From contig NZ_FCOL02000043.1 of NCBI RefSeq assembly GCF_001544515.1, forward strand, positions 1 to 46,337: DNA of 46,337 nucleotides, written 5' to 3'. This document shows positions 32,531 to 40,878 of this stretch, piece by piece. The notes beneath the pieces are model-generated. The model worked only from the letters and a program-made list of their open reading frames with translations. It was not told the DNA's origin and ran no database searches. Source of the stretch: Caballeronia terrestris (lineage in GTDB: Bacteria; Pseudomonadota; Gammaproteobacteria; Burkholderiales; Burkholderiaceae). Every line of letters begins with the position of its first letter. Position 1 is the first letter of the stretch. A program made the position numbers and the translations under genes.

Positions 32531-33586
32531 ATGAAGACGTTTCACTGCACGAGCTGCGGGCATCTGGTTTTCTTCGAGAACGTTCGATGCGAACGCTGCG
32601 GCATCGCGCTCGGGTTCATTCCGGAAACGTCGGACATGAGCGCATTCGAGAAGGCGAAGGACGGATCGTGGGAAATGAAACCCGCCGCGAGCGACGTCCG
32701 CTACAAGCCTTGTCATAACTACGCCGTCGAGAAGATATGCAACTGGATGGTGCCGGCCAGTTCAGCCGACCCGCTTTGCCATTCGTGCCGTCTGACGGCG
32801 GTGATTCCGAACCTCAAGGCGCGTCGGAGGCGCTATTACTGGTTCAGGATGGAGGCGGCGAAGCGGCGGCTGCTCTACACGCTCGCGGCGCTGGGATTGC
32901 GCGTCGATACGCGTGAAGAGGACCCGAATGCCGGGCTGCAGTTCGAATTTCTGGAGAATCGTCGCGGCAACAAGGTGCTGACAGGCCACGACAACGGCCT
33001 GATCACGATGAATATCGCGGAGGCGAACGACGTCCGTCGCGAGCGCGTGCGTGTCGCGATGGGCGAGCCGTATCGGACGCTGCTCGGGCACTTCAGGCAC
33101 GAGATCGGACACTATTACTTCGATCGGCTCGTCGCCGGTACGCCGCATCTAAGGACCTTCCGGACGCTGTTCGGCGATGAGCGCGTCAGCTACAGCGAGG
33201 CGCTCGAGCGTCACTATCGGATGGGCGCGCCGGCGGATTGGGGCGCCACGCACGTGAGCGCCTACGCGACGATGCATCCGTGGGAAGACTGGGCGGAAAC
33301 GTGGGCGCACTACCTGCATATCGTCGATACGATCGATACCGCGCAGGCGTGCGGGATCGGCATGACGCCCGCGAATCCCCGCGACCCGAAGTTCGCGGCT
33401 CAGGCGCTCGCGGGTCCGCCGAGCTTCGATAGCCTGATGAAGCAGTGGTATCCCCTCACCTACGCGATGAACAGCCTGAATCGAAGTCTCGGGATGCCCG
33501 ACCCGTATCCGTTCGCTCTCGCTCCCGCTGCGGTGAAGAAGCTGAGGTTCGTGCATCGGGTTATCGAGGCGAAGGTGTCGCGGTAG
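32531..33586 (+). CDS. Zinc-ribbon Mx-type putative metallopeptidase
   Basis: A 351-residue protein with an N-terminal zinc ribbon (C6/C9 and C20/C23), a second Cys cluster near residue 80 (LCHSC) and a metallopeptidase core carrying HEIGH (H190-E191-H194) in a helix followed by YYFDRL. A Glu in SYSEALERHY may be the third ligand. This fits the putative zinc-binding peptidase family (Peptidase_Mx) that is often encoded beside transglutaminase-like genes. It follows the transglutaminase gene by 13 bases. Substrates are unknown; proteins or peptide tags are possible. Its 3' end overlaps the malic-enzyme remnant on the other strand. Confidence 0.88.
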   Translation: MKTFHCTSCGHLVFFENVRCERCGIALGFIPETSDMSAFEKAKDGSWEMKPAASDVRYKPCHNYAVEKICNWMVPASSADPLCHSCRLTAVIPNLKARRRRYYWFRMEAAKRRLLYTLAALGLRVDTREEDPNAGLQFEFLENRRGNKVLTGHDNGLITMNIAEANDVRRERVRVAMGEPYRTLLGHFRHEIGHYYFDRLVAGTPHLRTFRTLFGDERVSYSEALERHYRMGAPADWGATHVSAYATMHPWEDWAETWAHYLHIVDTIDTAQACGIGMTPANPRDPKFAAQALAGPPSFDSLMKQWYPLTYAMNSLNRSLGMPDPYPFALAPAAVKKLRFVHRVIEAKVSR

Positions 33587-33965
33587 GGTCGGCTAACCCG
33601 TACGCTTCCATGTCCTCGATCGGACGCGTCGCGACGCCGGAATCCATCGCGGCTTTCGCCACGGCCGGCGCAATCTTGACGATCAGACGCGGATCGAAAG
33701 GCTTCGGAATCAGATATTCCGGACCGAACGACAAATCCTGAATACCATAAACCGTCGCGACGATATCGCTCTGTTCCTGGCGCGCGAGTTCCGCGACCGC
33801 GTTCACGGCAGCGATTTCCATCTCGCGCGTGACCGTGGTCGCACCTGCATCGAGCGTGCCGCGGAAAATGAACGGGAAGCAGAGGACGTTGTTGACCTGA
33901 TTCGGATAGTCCGTGCGGCCGGTGGCGAGCACGGCGTCCGGGCGCACTTCGAGCGCGGGTTCCGG
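33561..33965 (-). pseudogene. maeB: Malic enzyme (MaeB) internal fragment
   Basis: About 130 residues matching the NAD(P)-binding part of NADP-malic enzyme: RPDAVLATGRTDYPNQVNNV, then LCFPFIFRGTLDAG, TREMEIAAVNAVAELA and SFGPEYLIPKPFDPRLIV. The intact enzyme has about 760 residues; here the catalytic N-terminal part and the phosphotransacetylase-like C-terminal domain are both gone. On one side it abuts the end of dctA (stop at 33985). On the other it runs out at the 3' end of the peptidase gene. The reading frame itself is still open, so the deletion is the lesion. It marks a rearrangement junction beside a dicarboxylate transporter. Confidence 0.85.
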
Positions 33966-33984
33966 CCCGCCGCCGGGTAAAGCC

Positions 33985-35343
33985 TCAGTGAACGTTGGAG
34001 CGGGCGATCGGTTCCTGTACTGCGGCTAGCTGGCCCGCGGGCTCGCCGATCGGCTCCAGGGCGTCGATACTCGTGTCGCCTGTACGGTCGAGCATCGCGC
34101 GCGCCGTGTTCATGTCGAGTTCGCCTTCCCACCGCGCCACGACGATGGTCGCCACACCGTTGCCGATCAGGTTGGTCACCGCGCGAGCCTCGTTCAGGAA
34201 CCGGTCGACGCCGAGCAGCAGCACCAGCCCTTCCACCGGAATCTTGTGCATCGTGGCGAGCGTCGCAGCCAGCGCCACGAAGCCGGCTCCAGCCACGCCC
34301 GCCGATCCCTTCGATGTCAGCAAGAGCACGCCGAGCACGAGCAACTGATCCCAGAGCGTGAGCTGAACGTTCATCGCCTGCGCGATGAACATCGCCGCCA
34401 TCGTCAGATAGATCGCGGTTCCGTCTGCGTTGAAGGTATAGCCGGTCGGCAACACCATCCCGACGACAGGCCGCGAGCATCCCATCTTCTCCATCTTGAT
34501 GAGCATCTGCGGGAGCACCGCTTCCGTCGATGCAGTGCCGAGCGTGATGAAGAGTTCGTCCTTGATGTAGCGGAGATACTTCCACAGCGACAATCCGCAC
34601 ATGCGCATGACGAAGCCCAGCACGACGACCACGAAGAAGATCGACGTCAGATACAGGCACAGCATCAACTGCCCGAACGACGCCAGCGTGCCGATGCCAT
34701 ACTTCGCGATCGTGAACGCCATGCCGCCGAACGCGCCGACCGGTGCGACGTACATCACGATCCGCACCACGCCGAACATGCCTTGCAGGAACATGTCGAG
34801 CATGTCCACGAACGGCGCGGTGCGCGGCCCCAGCTTGGCGAGCGCGATGGCGAGCAATACCGAGAAGAAGATGACCGGCAGAATCTCCCCGTTCGCGAAC
34901 GCGCCGACGATGCTGTTCGGCACGATGCTCATGAAGAAATCGAGCATCCCGTGTTGCTTCGCCGCCTGCGTGTAGGTGGCGATGGCCGAACTGTCGATAT
35001 GCGCGGGGTCGATGTTCATGCCTGCGCCAGGCTTGACCAGATTCACGACCACCAGACCGACCACCAGTGCAATCGTCGATGCAATTTCGAAGTACAGCAC
35101 AGCCTTCATGCCGACGCGGCCCGCCTCATGAAGATTGCTCATGCGGGCAATGCCGACCACGACGGACGCGAAGATGATCGGCGCGAGCAGCATCCGGATC
35201 AGTTTGATGAAGAGATCCCCGAGCGGCTTCAACTGCGAGCCGATATCGGGGTAGAAGTGCCCAAGCAAAATGCCCGCGATGATGCCGATGAGAACCTGAA
35301 CGTAGAGCTTCGAAAGCGATGTCCTGATCTTTGATACCAGCAT
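33985..35343 (-). CDS. dctA: C4-dicarboxylate transporter DctA
   Basis: A 452-residue inner-membrane symporter of the DAACS family that takes up succinate, fumarate, malate and related dicarboxylates. It starts LYVQVLIGIIAGILLGHFYP and shows the hairpin-loop Ser-rich motif (ITLGTASTEAVLPQML), PTGYTFNADGTAIYLT and TSKGSAGVAGAGFV, all diagnostic. The tail of about 30 residues is normal in length. It is downstream of tarD on the same strand with a 160-base gap and may be co-expressed with it, so D-tartrate could be a substrate. The malic-enzyme remnant follows its stop. Confidence 0.95.
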   Translation of the reverse strand: MLVSKIRTSLSKLYVQVLIGIIAGILLGHFYPDIGSQLKPLGDLFIKLIRMLLAPIIFASVVVGIARMSNLHEAGRVGMKAVLYFEIASTIALVVGLVVVNLVKPGAGMNIDPAHIDSSAIATYTQAAKQHGMLDFFMSIVPNSIVGAFANGEILPVIFFSVLLAIALAKLGPRTAPFVDMLDMFLQGMFGVVRIVMYVAPVGAFGGMAFTIAKYGIGTLASFGQLMLCLYLTSIFFVVVVLGFVMRMCGLSLWKYLRYIKDELFITLGTASTEAVLPQMLIKMEKMGCSRPVVGMVLPTGYTFNADGTAIYLTMAAMFIAQAMNVQLTLWDQLLVLGVLLLTSKGSAGVAGAGFVALAATLATMHKIPVEGLVLLLGVDRFLNEARAVTNLIGNGVATIVVARWEGELDMNTARAMLDRTGDTSIDALEPIGEPAGQLAAVQEPIARSNVH

Positions 35344-35503
35344 GACTGTCTCCTATGCCTGGCGTCTTTCAATGAAATCCGGACGAGCGCCCACGGCGGG
35401 GTAGTCCGCTGTGGTACGCACGAAGGGAATTCGCCTGCGTTCTTTTGTCTTTTTGTGAACGCTGCGCCGACGGTGTGCGCCGGCGCTTTTGCCGTCTGGA
35501 GGC

Positions 35504-36670
35504 TTATACGGAGAGCTTTTGCATCTCGGCGAAGAGATCGGCTTTGCCTTCGAAGCCGATGCCGGGCAGGTCCGGCATGGTGATGTAGCCGCCGTCAACT
35601 TTCACGCCATCGGGGAAGCCGCCGTAGGGCTGGAACAGGTCCGGATACGATTCGTTGCCGCCGAGGCCGAGCCCAGCCGCGATGTTCAGCGACATCTGAT
35701 GCCCGCCGTGCGGAATGCAGCGTTTCGGCGACCAGCCGTGCTCATGCAGCATGTCGAGCGTGCGCAGATATTCGACAAGGCCGTAGCTCAGCGCGCAATC
35801 GAATTGCAGCCAGTCGCGATCGGGGCGCATGCCGCCGTAGCGGATCAGGTTGCGCGCGTCCTGCATCGAAAACAAGTCTTCGCCGGTCGCCATCGGCTTG
35901 TCGTAGTAGTTGCGCAGCGTGGCCTGCAGTTCGTAGTCGAGCGGGTCGCCCGGTTCCTCGTACCAGAACAGGTCGTATTGCGAGAGCGCTTTTGCGTACT
36001 GAATGGCGGTATCGAGATCGAAGCGGCCGTTGGCATCGACCGCGAGCTTCTGGCCGTCGCCGAGCACGCTCAGGATCGAATCGATGCGGCGCAGGTCTTC
36101 ATCGAGCGAGGCGCCGCCGATCTTCTTCTTCACGACCGTATAGCCCCGGTCGATGTAGCTGCGCATTTCGTCCTTCAGCTTGCCGTGATCCTGGCCCGGA
36201 TAGTAATAACCGCCTGCGGCATACACGAAGATTTTGCGGTCGGGCGTGCCATTGCCGTAGCGATCTGCAAGCAGTTGGAAGAGCGGCTTGCCTTCGATCT
36301 TCGCAACGGCATCCCACACGGCCATGTCGATCGTGCCGATCGCGACGGAACGCTCGCCGTGACCGCCGGGCTTTTCGTTCGTGAACATCGTCGCCCAGAT
36401 TTTGTGCGGGTCGAGGTTGTCGCCGGCATCGTTGACGAGCGAGGCGGGATCGGCTTCGAGCAGACGCGGGATGAAGCGCTCGCGCATCAGCTTGCCCTGG
36501 CCGTAGCGGCCGTTCGAATTGAAGCCGTAGCCGATGACCGGCTTGCCGTCGCGGATCACGTCGGTGACGACCGCGACGAGACTCAGCGTCATCTTGCTGA
36601 AGTCGATATAGGCATTGCGGATCGGGGAACTGATCGGAACGGTCTTTTCGCGGATTTCAACGATTCTCAT
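35504..36670 (-). CDS. tarD: D-tartrate dehydratase (enolase superfamily)
   Basis: A 388-residue enolase-superfamily enzyme that dehydrates D-tartrate to oxaloacetate. It matches the characterised Bradyrhizobium TarD along its whole length: ISSPIRNAYIDF at the start, the KxK motif as KKK (181-183), metal ligands D212, E238 and E264 (VDANGRF, WYEEPGD, ATGEDLF) and the acid-base His pair HGGHQMS (321 and 324). Numbering is one below the TarD residues K184, D213, E239, E265 and H322. The gene is divergent from a LysR regulator and upstream of dctA. Oxaloacetate feeds the TCA cycle. The middle Lys in KKK replaces the Met seen in TarD. Confidence 0.93.
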   Translation of the reverse strand: MRIVEIREKTVPISSPIRNAYIDFSKMTLSLVAVVTDVIRDGKPVIGYGFNSNGRYGQGKLMRERFIPRLLEADPASLVNDAGDNLDPHKIWATMFTNEKPGGHGERSVAIGTIDMAVWDAVAKIEGKPLFQLLADRYGNGTPDRKIFVYAAGGYYYPGQDHGKLKDEMRSYIDRGYTVVKKKIGGASLDEDLRRIDSILSVLGDGQKLAVDANGRFDLDTAIQYAKALSQYDLFWYEEPGDPLDYELQATLRNYYDKPMATGEDLFSMQDARNLIRYGGMRPDRDWLQFDCALSYGLVEYLRTLDMLHEHGWSPKRCIPHGGHQMSLNIAAGLGLGGNESYPDLFQPYGGFPDGVKVDGGYITMPDLPGIGFEGKADLFAEMQKLSV

Positions 36671-36755
36671 GGCTGTCTCCAGAGTGATGCCCGCTGGTCG
36701 GTATCGGTGTCGGGCTGTAGGAGTCGCTAGGTTATGCGCGAAAAGTGGCGCTATG

Positions 36756-36794
36756 ATTCACTTGTTTTCATTTCATTCTTCACTCAAAGTGAAT
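36756..36794. promoter_or_regulatory. LysR-type box and outer dyad between tarD and its regulator
   Basis: TTCACT-CAA-AGTGAA at 36779-36793 is a perfect 15-bp dyad and contains the T-N11-A pattern (TCACTCAAAGTGA) of LysR-type sites. ATTCACTT at 36756-36763 forms a further inverted repeat with AAGTGAAT at 36787-36794. The site lies between tarD and the regulator and overlaps the likely GTG start of the latter, which would permit autorepression. Confidence 0.65.
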
Positions 36795-37793
36795 AACGAC
36801 TCCGCAACCGACTTCGAATTCTTCATCTTGCTCGCGAAGCTGAAGAGCATGTCCGGGGCGGCGCGCGCACTCGATCTGACGCCGCCCGCCGCGACGAAGC
36901 GGCTCGGCATCATCGAGAAAAGGCTAGGCGCACGGCTCGTCAACAGGACGACGCGCAGCGTCAGTCTGACGCCCGAGGGCGAAACGTACTTGCGTTACGC
37001 GACGCAGATCGTCGGGCAGGTGCGCGAGATGGAAGAAGCGATCTCCGGCGCGAGGAGCGATCCGCAAGGTCTGTTGCGCGTGAACGCGACGCTCGGATTC
37101 GGCCGGACGACGATCGCGCCGCTCGTGTCCGAGTTCGCCAAGCGCTTCCCTCACGTCGAGATTCAGTTCGAGGTCACGGACCGACCCGTCGACCTGGTGG
37201 AAGGTGCATTCGACATGGCGATACGATTCGGTGAACTGCCCGACAGCCGCCTCAGTGCACGGCGGATCATGAGCAATCGCCGGTTTCTTTGCGCTTCGCC
37301 GAAGTATCTCGAACGGTTCGGCACGCCTGAGCGCGTCGAGGACTTACTGCAGCACCGCTGCATCATTCATCGGCAAAACGATGATGCATACGGCGTGTGG
37401 CGCTACATCGTGAACGACCACATCGAGGCGCTGAAGGTGAAAGGCGCCCTCTCGAGCAACGATGGCGACATCGTCCTGCGATGGGCGCTCGATGGACACG
37501 GGATCCTGATCCGGTCGGAGTGGGATCTTGCGAAGTATCTGCAGAGCGGACGGCTCAAACTCGTGCTGCCGAACACGGTGATTCCTTCGGCCGACCTCTT
37601 TGTCTACTATCCGCGGCAGCGCAATCAAACGGCTCGCGCGCGAGCGTTCATCGATTTTCTGGTCGATCACTTTCAGGCGCCCTTCATTCCCGTCGACGTC
37701 AACGAGCATGTTGCCGAGCGGAGGAAACGAGTCAGCCGGAAGGTCACGCACGTTGGGAAAGACGCTGCAAATACTGATCCAGAAACTCGATGA
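36789..37793 (+). CDS. LysR-family regulator of the tartrate region
   Basis: A LysR-type activator, about 334 residues from a GTG at 36789. The winged helix (about 8-65) has the motif SGAARALDLTPPAATKRL; the effector domain (about 95-300) includes LLRVNATLGFGR and DMAIRFGEL. I prefer the GTG because the domain then begins 7 residues in, as usual, and because the operator dyad would otherwise lie in coding sequence; an in-frame ATG at 36753 is the alternative. No ribosome site precedes either. The C-terminus carries about 30 extra residues rich in Arg and Lys that overlap the 3' end of the convergent LysR gene by 50 bases. It probably activates tarD in response to tartrate. Confidence 0.88.
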   Translation: MNNDSATDFEFFILLAKLKSMSGAARALDLTPPAATKRLGIIEKRLGARLVNRTTRSVSLTPEGETYLRYATQIVGQVREMEEAISGARSDPQGLLRVNATLGFGRTTIAPLVSEFAKRFPHVEIQFEVTDRPVDLVEGAFDMAIRFGELPDSRLSARRIMSNRRFLCASPKYLERFGTPERVEDLLQHRCIIHRQNDDAYGVWRYIVNDHIEALKVKGALSSNDGDIVLRWALDGHGILIRSEWDLAKYLQSGRLKLVLPNTVIPSADLFVYYPRQRNQTARARAFIDFLVDHFQAPFIPVDVNEHVAERRKRVSRKVTHVGKDAANTDPETR

Positions 37794-38646
37794 AAATGCG
37801 CACCTTCGCCGACAGATTCAGCCGCTCCGGGTAAATGGCGTAGATATCGGCCGCTGGCAGCGACCAGTCGGGAAGCACGCGCGTGAGCGTGCCCGCATCG
37901 ATGAAGGATTGCGCGTCCCACTCCGAACGCACGAGCACGCCGTGCCCGTCGAGCGCCCAGCGCAGCGTCGCTTCGCCGTCGTTGCTGCTCATCGTCCCCT
38001 GCACTTTCACAAGCTCGTGCCGCTTGCCCTTGGTGAAATGCCACGTGCCGTAGGCAGTATCGTTTTCTCGCAGCACGATGCATCGGTGGGTTCGCAAATC
38101 GTCGGGGACTTTCGGTATGCCGTGCTGCTCCAGATACCCCGGCGATGCGCAAACAAAGCGCCGGTTCGTCGTGAGCTTTCTTCCCACGACGCGCTGATCC
38201 GGCAGATCGCCAAAGCGTATGCCGACATCGAACGCGAACTCGGCCAGATTCACCGGGCGATCGGTCAGATCCAGTTGCACCTCCACATCCGGATACTGCC
38301 GCCGAAACTCCGAAAGCGCCGGGACGATGTGTCGACGCCCGAAGCCGAACGTCGCGTTCACCTTCAACAAGCCGCGCGGCAACTCGCGGCTGCTGGAGAC
38401 CATTCGCTCCAGTTCCTGCACCTGTTCGAGCAGCTTCGAACCCGTCCCGAGATAAAGCTCGCCTTCCTGCGTCATGGCGAGCCGGCGCGTCGTGCGGTTC
38501 AACAGCTTCACGCCCAAGCGCCGTTCCAGTTGACTCAATCGCGCGCTGATCGCGGGCGGCGTGACGCCCAAGTCCCGCGCCAGCGCCGAGAGGCTGCCCT
38601 GTGTCACCAGCCGCGCGAAAAACTCCAGGTCGGCGATCGAGTCCAT
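37744..38646 (-). CDS. LysR-family regulator of the LeuCD-like operon
   Basis: A 300-residue LysR-type regulator with a winged helix at about 5-62 (SALARDLGVTPPAISARLSQ) and an effector domain from about 90. It resembles the regulator at 36789-37793 closely over most of its length (for example LLKVNATFGFGR, DVGIRFGDLPDQR, NRRFVCASPGYLE), so the two are paralogues set tail to tail with a 50-base overlap. It diverges from the LeuC-like gene at 38764 with a repeated 9-mer between them. It probably controls the hydro-lyase and transporter genes to its right. The inducer is unknown. Confidence 0.92.
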   Translation of the reverse strand: MDSIADLEFFARLVTQGSLSALARDLGVTPPAISARLSQLERRLGVKLLNRTTRRLAMTQEGELYLGTGSKLLEQVQELERMVSSSRELPRGLLKVNATFGFGRRHIVPALSEFRRQYPDVEVQLDLTDRPVNLAEFAFDVGIRFGDLPDQRVVGRKLTTNRRFVCASPGYLEQHGIPKVPDDLRTHRCIVLRENDTAYGTWHFTKGKRHELVKVQGTMSSNDGEATLRWALDGHGVLVRSEWDAQSFIDAGTLTRVLPDWSLPAADIYAIYPERLNLSAKVRIFIEFLDQYLQRLSQRA

Positions 38647-38651
38647 TGTTA

Positions 38652-38714
38652 AATTAAACTGAAGAGTAGGTTAAGAGAGTCTGCATTTTATCATCCATGC
38701 TTCCGAATTAAACT
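38652..38714. promoter_or_regulatory. Repeated AATTAAACT in the LysR/leuC-like divergent region
   Basis: AATTAAACT occurs at 38652-38660 and 38706-38714, same strand, 54 bp apart, in the 117-bp AT-richer gap between the LysR gene and the LeuC-like gene. These are candidate binding sites for the regulator; no clear dyad is seen. Confidence 0.4.
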
Positions 38715-38763
38715 CGCTTTCAACGGTCGGGAAGCGATCGTTCAAACGAGTTTGGAGAGAGAC

Positions 38764-40176
38764 ATGGGACAGACGCTTTACCAAAAGATCGTGGCAAGCC
38801 ACACGGTTTTTCGAGTCGATGAGCAGCACGTCGCGCTGTATGCCGACCTGCACATCATGAACGAATACACGAGCCCGCAGGCGTTCGCTGGGCTCGCCGA
38901 GAAGAACCTGCCCGTGCGCTGCCCGGAGAAGCAGATGGGCGTCGTCGATCACGTGATTCCGACGCATCCGGTCGCGGTCGACAAGCGCACGATCATGATC
39001 GATGCGGCCGCGCATCAAGCCAGCAACTTCACGCGCAATTGCCGGAAGCACGGCATCCACCTGTTCGATGTGAAGGACCGCGAGCAAGGGATCGAACACG
39101 TCGTCGCGCCGGAAATCGGGCTGATTCGCCCCGGCATGGTGGTTCTGTGCGGCGACAGCCACACGACGACCTACGGCGCGTTGGGCGCGCTGGGTTTCGG
39201 CATCGGCACATCGGAAGTCGAACATGTGCTGGCTACGCAGACGCTGATTTACCGCGTGGCGCGAGACATGCGCATTCACGTCGACGGAAGGCTTCCGGAA
39301 GGCACAACGTCGAAGGATCTCGTCCTCTACATCATCTCGAAGATCGGCGCGCAGGGCGCACGTGGATTCGCGGTCGAATACAGCGGGGCGGCGATCGCGG
39401 CGTTGTCGGCGGAAGCGCGCATGACGTTGTGCAACATGACTGTCGAAGCCGGCGCGCGCGGCGCACTGATCGCGCCGGACGACACCACGGTCAACTACGT
39501 GACCGAGCGGATCAAGGACCTGTCGCCGCGCGATATCGCCGCAGCCGCCGAGCAATGGAAGCAGCTCAAGTCCGACGCCGATGCCACGTTCGACGTCACG
39601 CACCGCTTCGACGCGAACGTCGTCGCGCCCTTCGTGACGTGGGGCACGAGCCCGGACCAGGCGATATCGATCGCCGATCACATCCCTGAACTGTCGGCGG
39701 AACCGCTAGAACGCCACAACGCGTCGAAGGCGTTGACCTACATGGGACTCGACGCGGGCCAGGCGATCGCTGGTCTCTCCATCGACCACGTCTTCATCGG
39801 CTCGTGCACGAACGCGCGCATCGAAGACTTGCGCGCGGTGGCCGACGTCGTGCGCGGGCGCAAGGTCGCGCCGTCGGTGCGCGCGATGGTCGTCCCCGGT
39901 TCGGGCATGGTCCGCGAGCAGGCGGAACGCGAAGGCATCGCGAACACGCTGATCGAAGCGGGCTTCGAGTGGCGCCAACCCGGCTGCTCGATGTGTCTCG
40001 CGATGAACGACGACATCCTCGAACCCGGCCAGCGCTGCGCATCCACGACCAACCGCAATTTCGAAGGCCGCCAGGGTCGCGGCGCACGAACCCACCTGAT
40101 GAGCCCGGCGATGGCCGCAGCCGCCGCGCTCGCCGGACGCATCGTCGACGTACGCAAGGAGTTCAATCATGTCTAA
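38764..40176 (+). CDS. LeuC-family large hydro-lyase subunit (isopropylmalate isomerase-like)
   Basis: A 470-residue subunit of the aconitase superfamily with an Fe4S4 cluster, bound by Cys residues in IGSCTNAR and GCSMCLAMNDD. CGDSHTTTYGALGALGFGIG and EWRQPGCSM are intact, so the protein looks active. The sequence is of the E. coli LeuC type. However, it is next to a small-subunit gene (8-base overlap), a 2-hydroxycarboxylate transporter and a LysR regulator, and no leuA or leuB is present. It is therefore probably a paralogue that isomerises or hydrates an imported 2-hydroxy acid such as citramalate, methylmalate or a related compound. The start at 38764 has GGAGAGAGAC before it. Confidence 0.9.
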   Translation: MGQTLYQKIVASHTVFRVDEQHVALYADLHIMNEYTSPQAFAGLAEKNLPVRCPEKQMGVVDHVIPTHPVAVDKRTIMIDAAAHQASNFTRNCRKHGIHLFDVKDREQGIEHVVAPEIGLIRPGMVVLCGDSHTTTYGALGALGFGIGTSEVEHVLATQTLIYRVARDMRIHVDGRLPEGTTSKDLVLYIISKIGAQGARGFAVEYSGAAIAALSAEARMTLCNMTVEAGARGALIAPDDTTVNYVTERIKDLSPRDIAAAAEQWKQLKSDADATFDVTHRFDANVVAPFVTWGTSPDQAISIADHIPELSAEPLERHNASKALTYMGLDAGQAIAGLSIDHVFIGSCTNARIEDLRAVADVVRGRKVAPSVRAMVVPGSGMVREQAEREGIANTLIEAGFEWRQPGCSMCLAMNDDILEPGQRCASTTNRNFEGRQGRGARTHLMSPAMAAAAALAGRIVDVRKEFNHV

Positions 40177-40807
40177 GCACGAAACGGTAGCCGGGATCGC
40201 CGCACCCCTGCCCCTCAACAACCTCGACACCGACCAGATCATGCCGAAGCAATTCCTCTTCGGCATCGACAAGTCGGGGTTGGCGCGCGGCGTCCTGTAC
40301 GACCTTCGCACTGACGCCTCCGGCGCCCCGAAAGAAGAGTTCGTGCTCAACAAGGCTGAATATCGCGACGCCCGGATTCTCGTCACCGGCGCGAACTTCG
40401 GCTGCGGCTCCAGTCGCGAACACGCCGTCTGGGGCTTGCAGCAAGCCGGTTTCGAAGCGGTGATCGCGCCCAGCTTCGGCGAGATCTTTTATTTCAACGC
40501 GCTTAACAATCGCCTGCTGCTCGTGATGCTCGATCCGTCGACGATGGCGAAGTTGATGGAACTCGTCAGCGACCCCGCGAAAAGCCAATTGACGATCGAC
40601 GTCCAGCGCCAGCGCGTCATTACCGCTGACGGCGCCGAATATCCCTTCGAACTGCCCGCCCGCCAGAAGCACATGTTCATCGAAGGACTCGACATGATCG
40701 GCATGACGCTGAGCGACGCCAAAGCGATCGACGCATTCGAAGCCCGTCATTACGCGGATCACCCGTGGATGAAGATCGACCTTCCGAAGCAACAACGCAC
40801 AGCCTGA
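40169..40807 (+). CDS. LeuD-family small hydro-lyase subunit
   Basis: A 212-residue swivel-domain partner of the LeuC-like protein. It shows NLDTDQIMPKQFL, the active-site stretch FGCGSSREHAVWGL and APSFGEIFYFNALNN. Compared with E. coli LeuD the substrate-contact loop after MPKQFL is different (it reads FGIDKSGLARGVLYDLR), which could change specificity. The gene begins 8 bases inside the large-subunit gene, so the subunits are made in fixed ratio. A small stem (40816-40833) and a 71-base gap separate it from the transporter gene. Confidence 0.9.
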   Translation: MSKHETVAGIAAPLPLNNLDTDQIMPKQFLFGIDKSGLARGVLYDLRTDASGAPKEEFVLNKAEYRDARILVTGANFGCGSSREHAVWGLQQAGFEAVIAPSFGEIFYFNALNNRLLLVMLDPSTMAKLMELVSDPAKSQLTIDVQRQRVITADGAEYPFELPARQKHMFIEGLDMIGMTLSDAKAIDAFEARHYADHPWMKIDLPKQQRTA

Positions 40808-40878
40808 GAACTTAAAGCCAGCGAAGACTGGCTGGGCCACCGCAGAGCAGTAAATCAATTCCTGTCAGGAGACGTGAA

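Noticed and set aside
33561..33965. A functional short malic enzyme
   Set aside because: Only the internal nucleotide-binding part remains; the catalytic N-terminal residues and the C-terminal domain are missing.
34246..35334. A long plus-strand frame antisense to dctA
   Set aside because: Composition is His/Arg/Asp-rich without fold; dctA on the other strand is unmistakable.
38764..40807. Housekeeping leucine biosynthesis genes leuC and leuD
   Set aside because: No leuA or leuB nearby; the neighbours are a hydroxy-acid transporter and a LysR regulator. I therefore gave no leu gene symbols, though leucine activity is not excluded.
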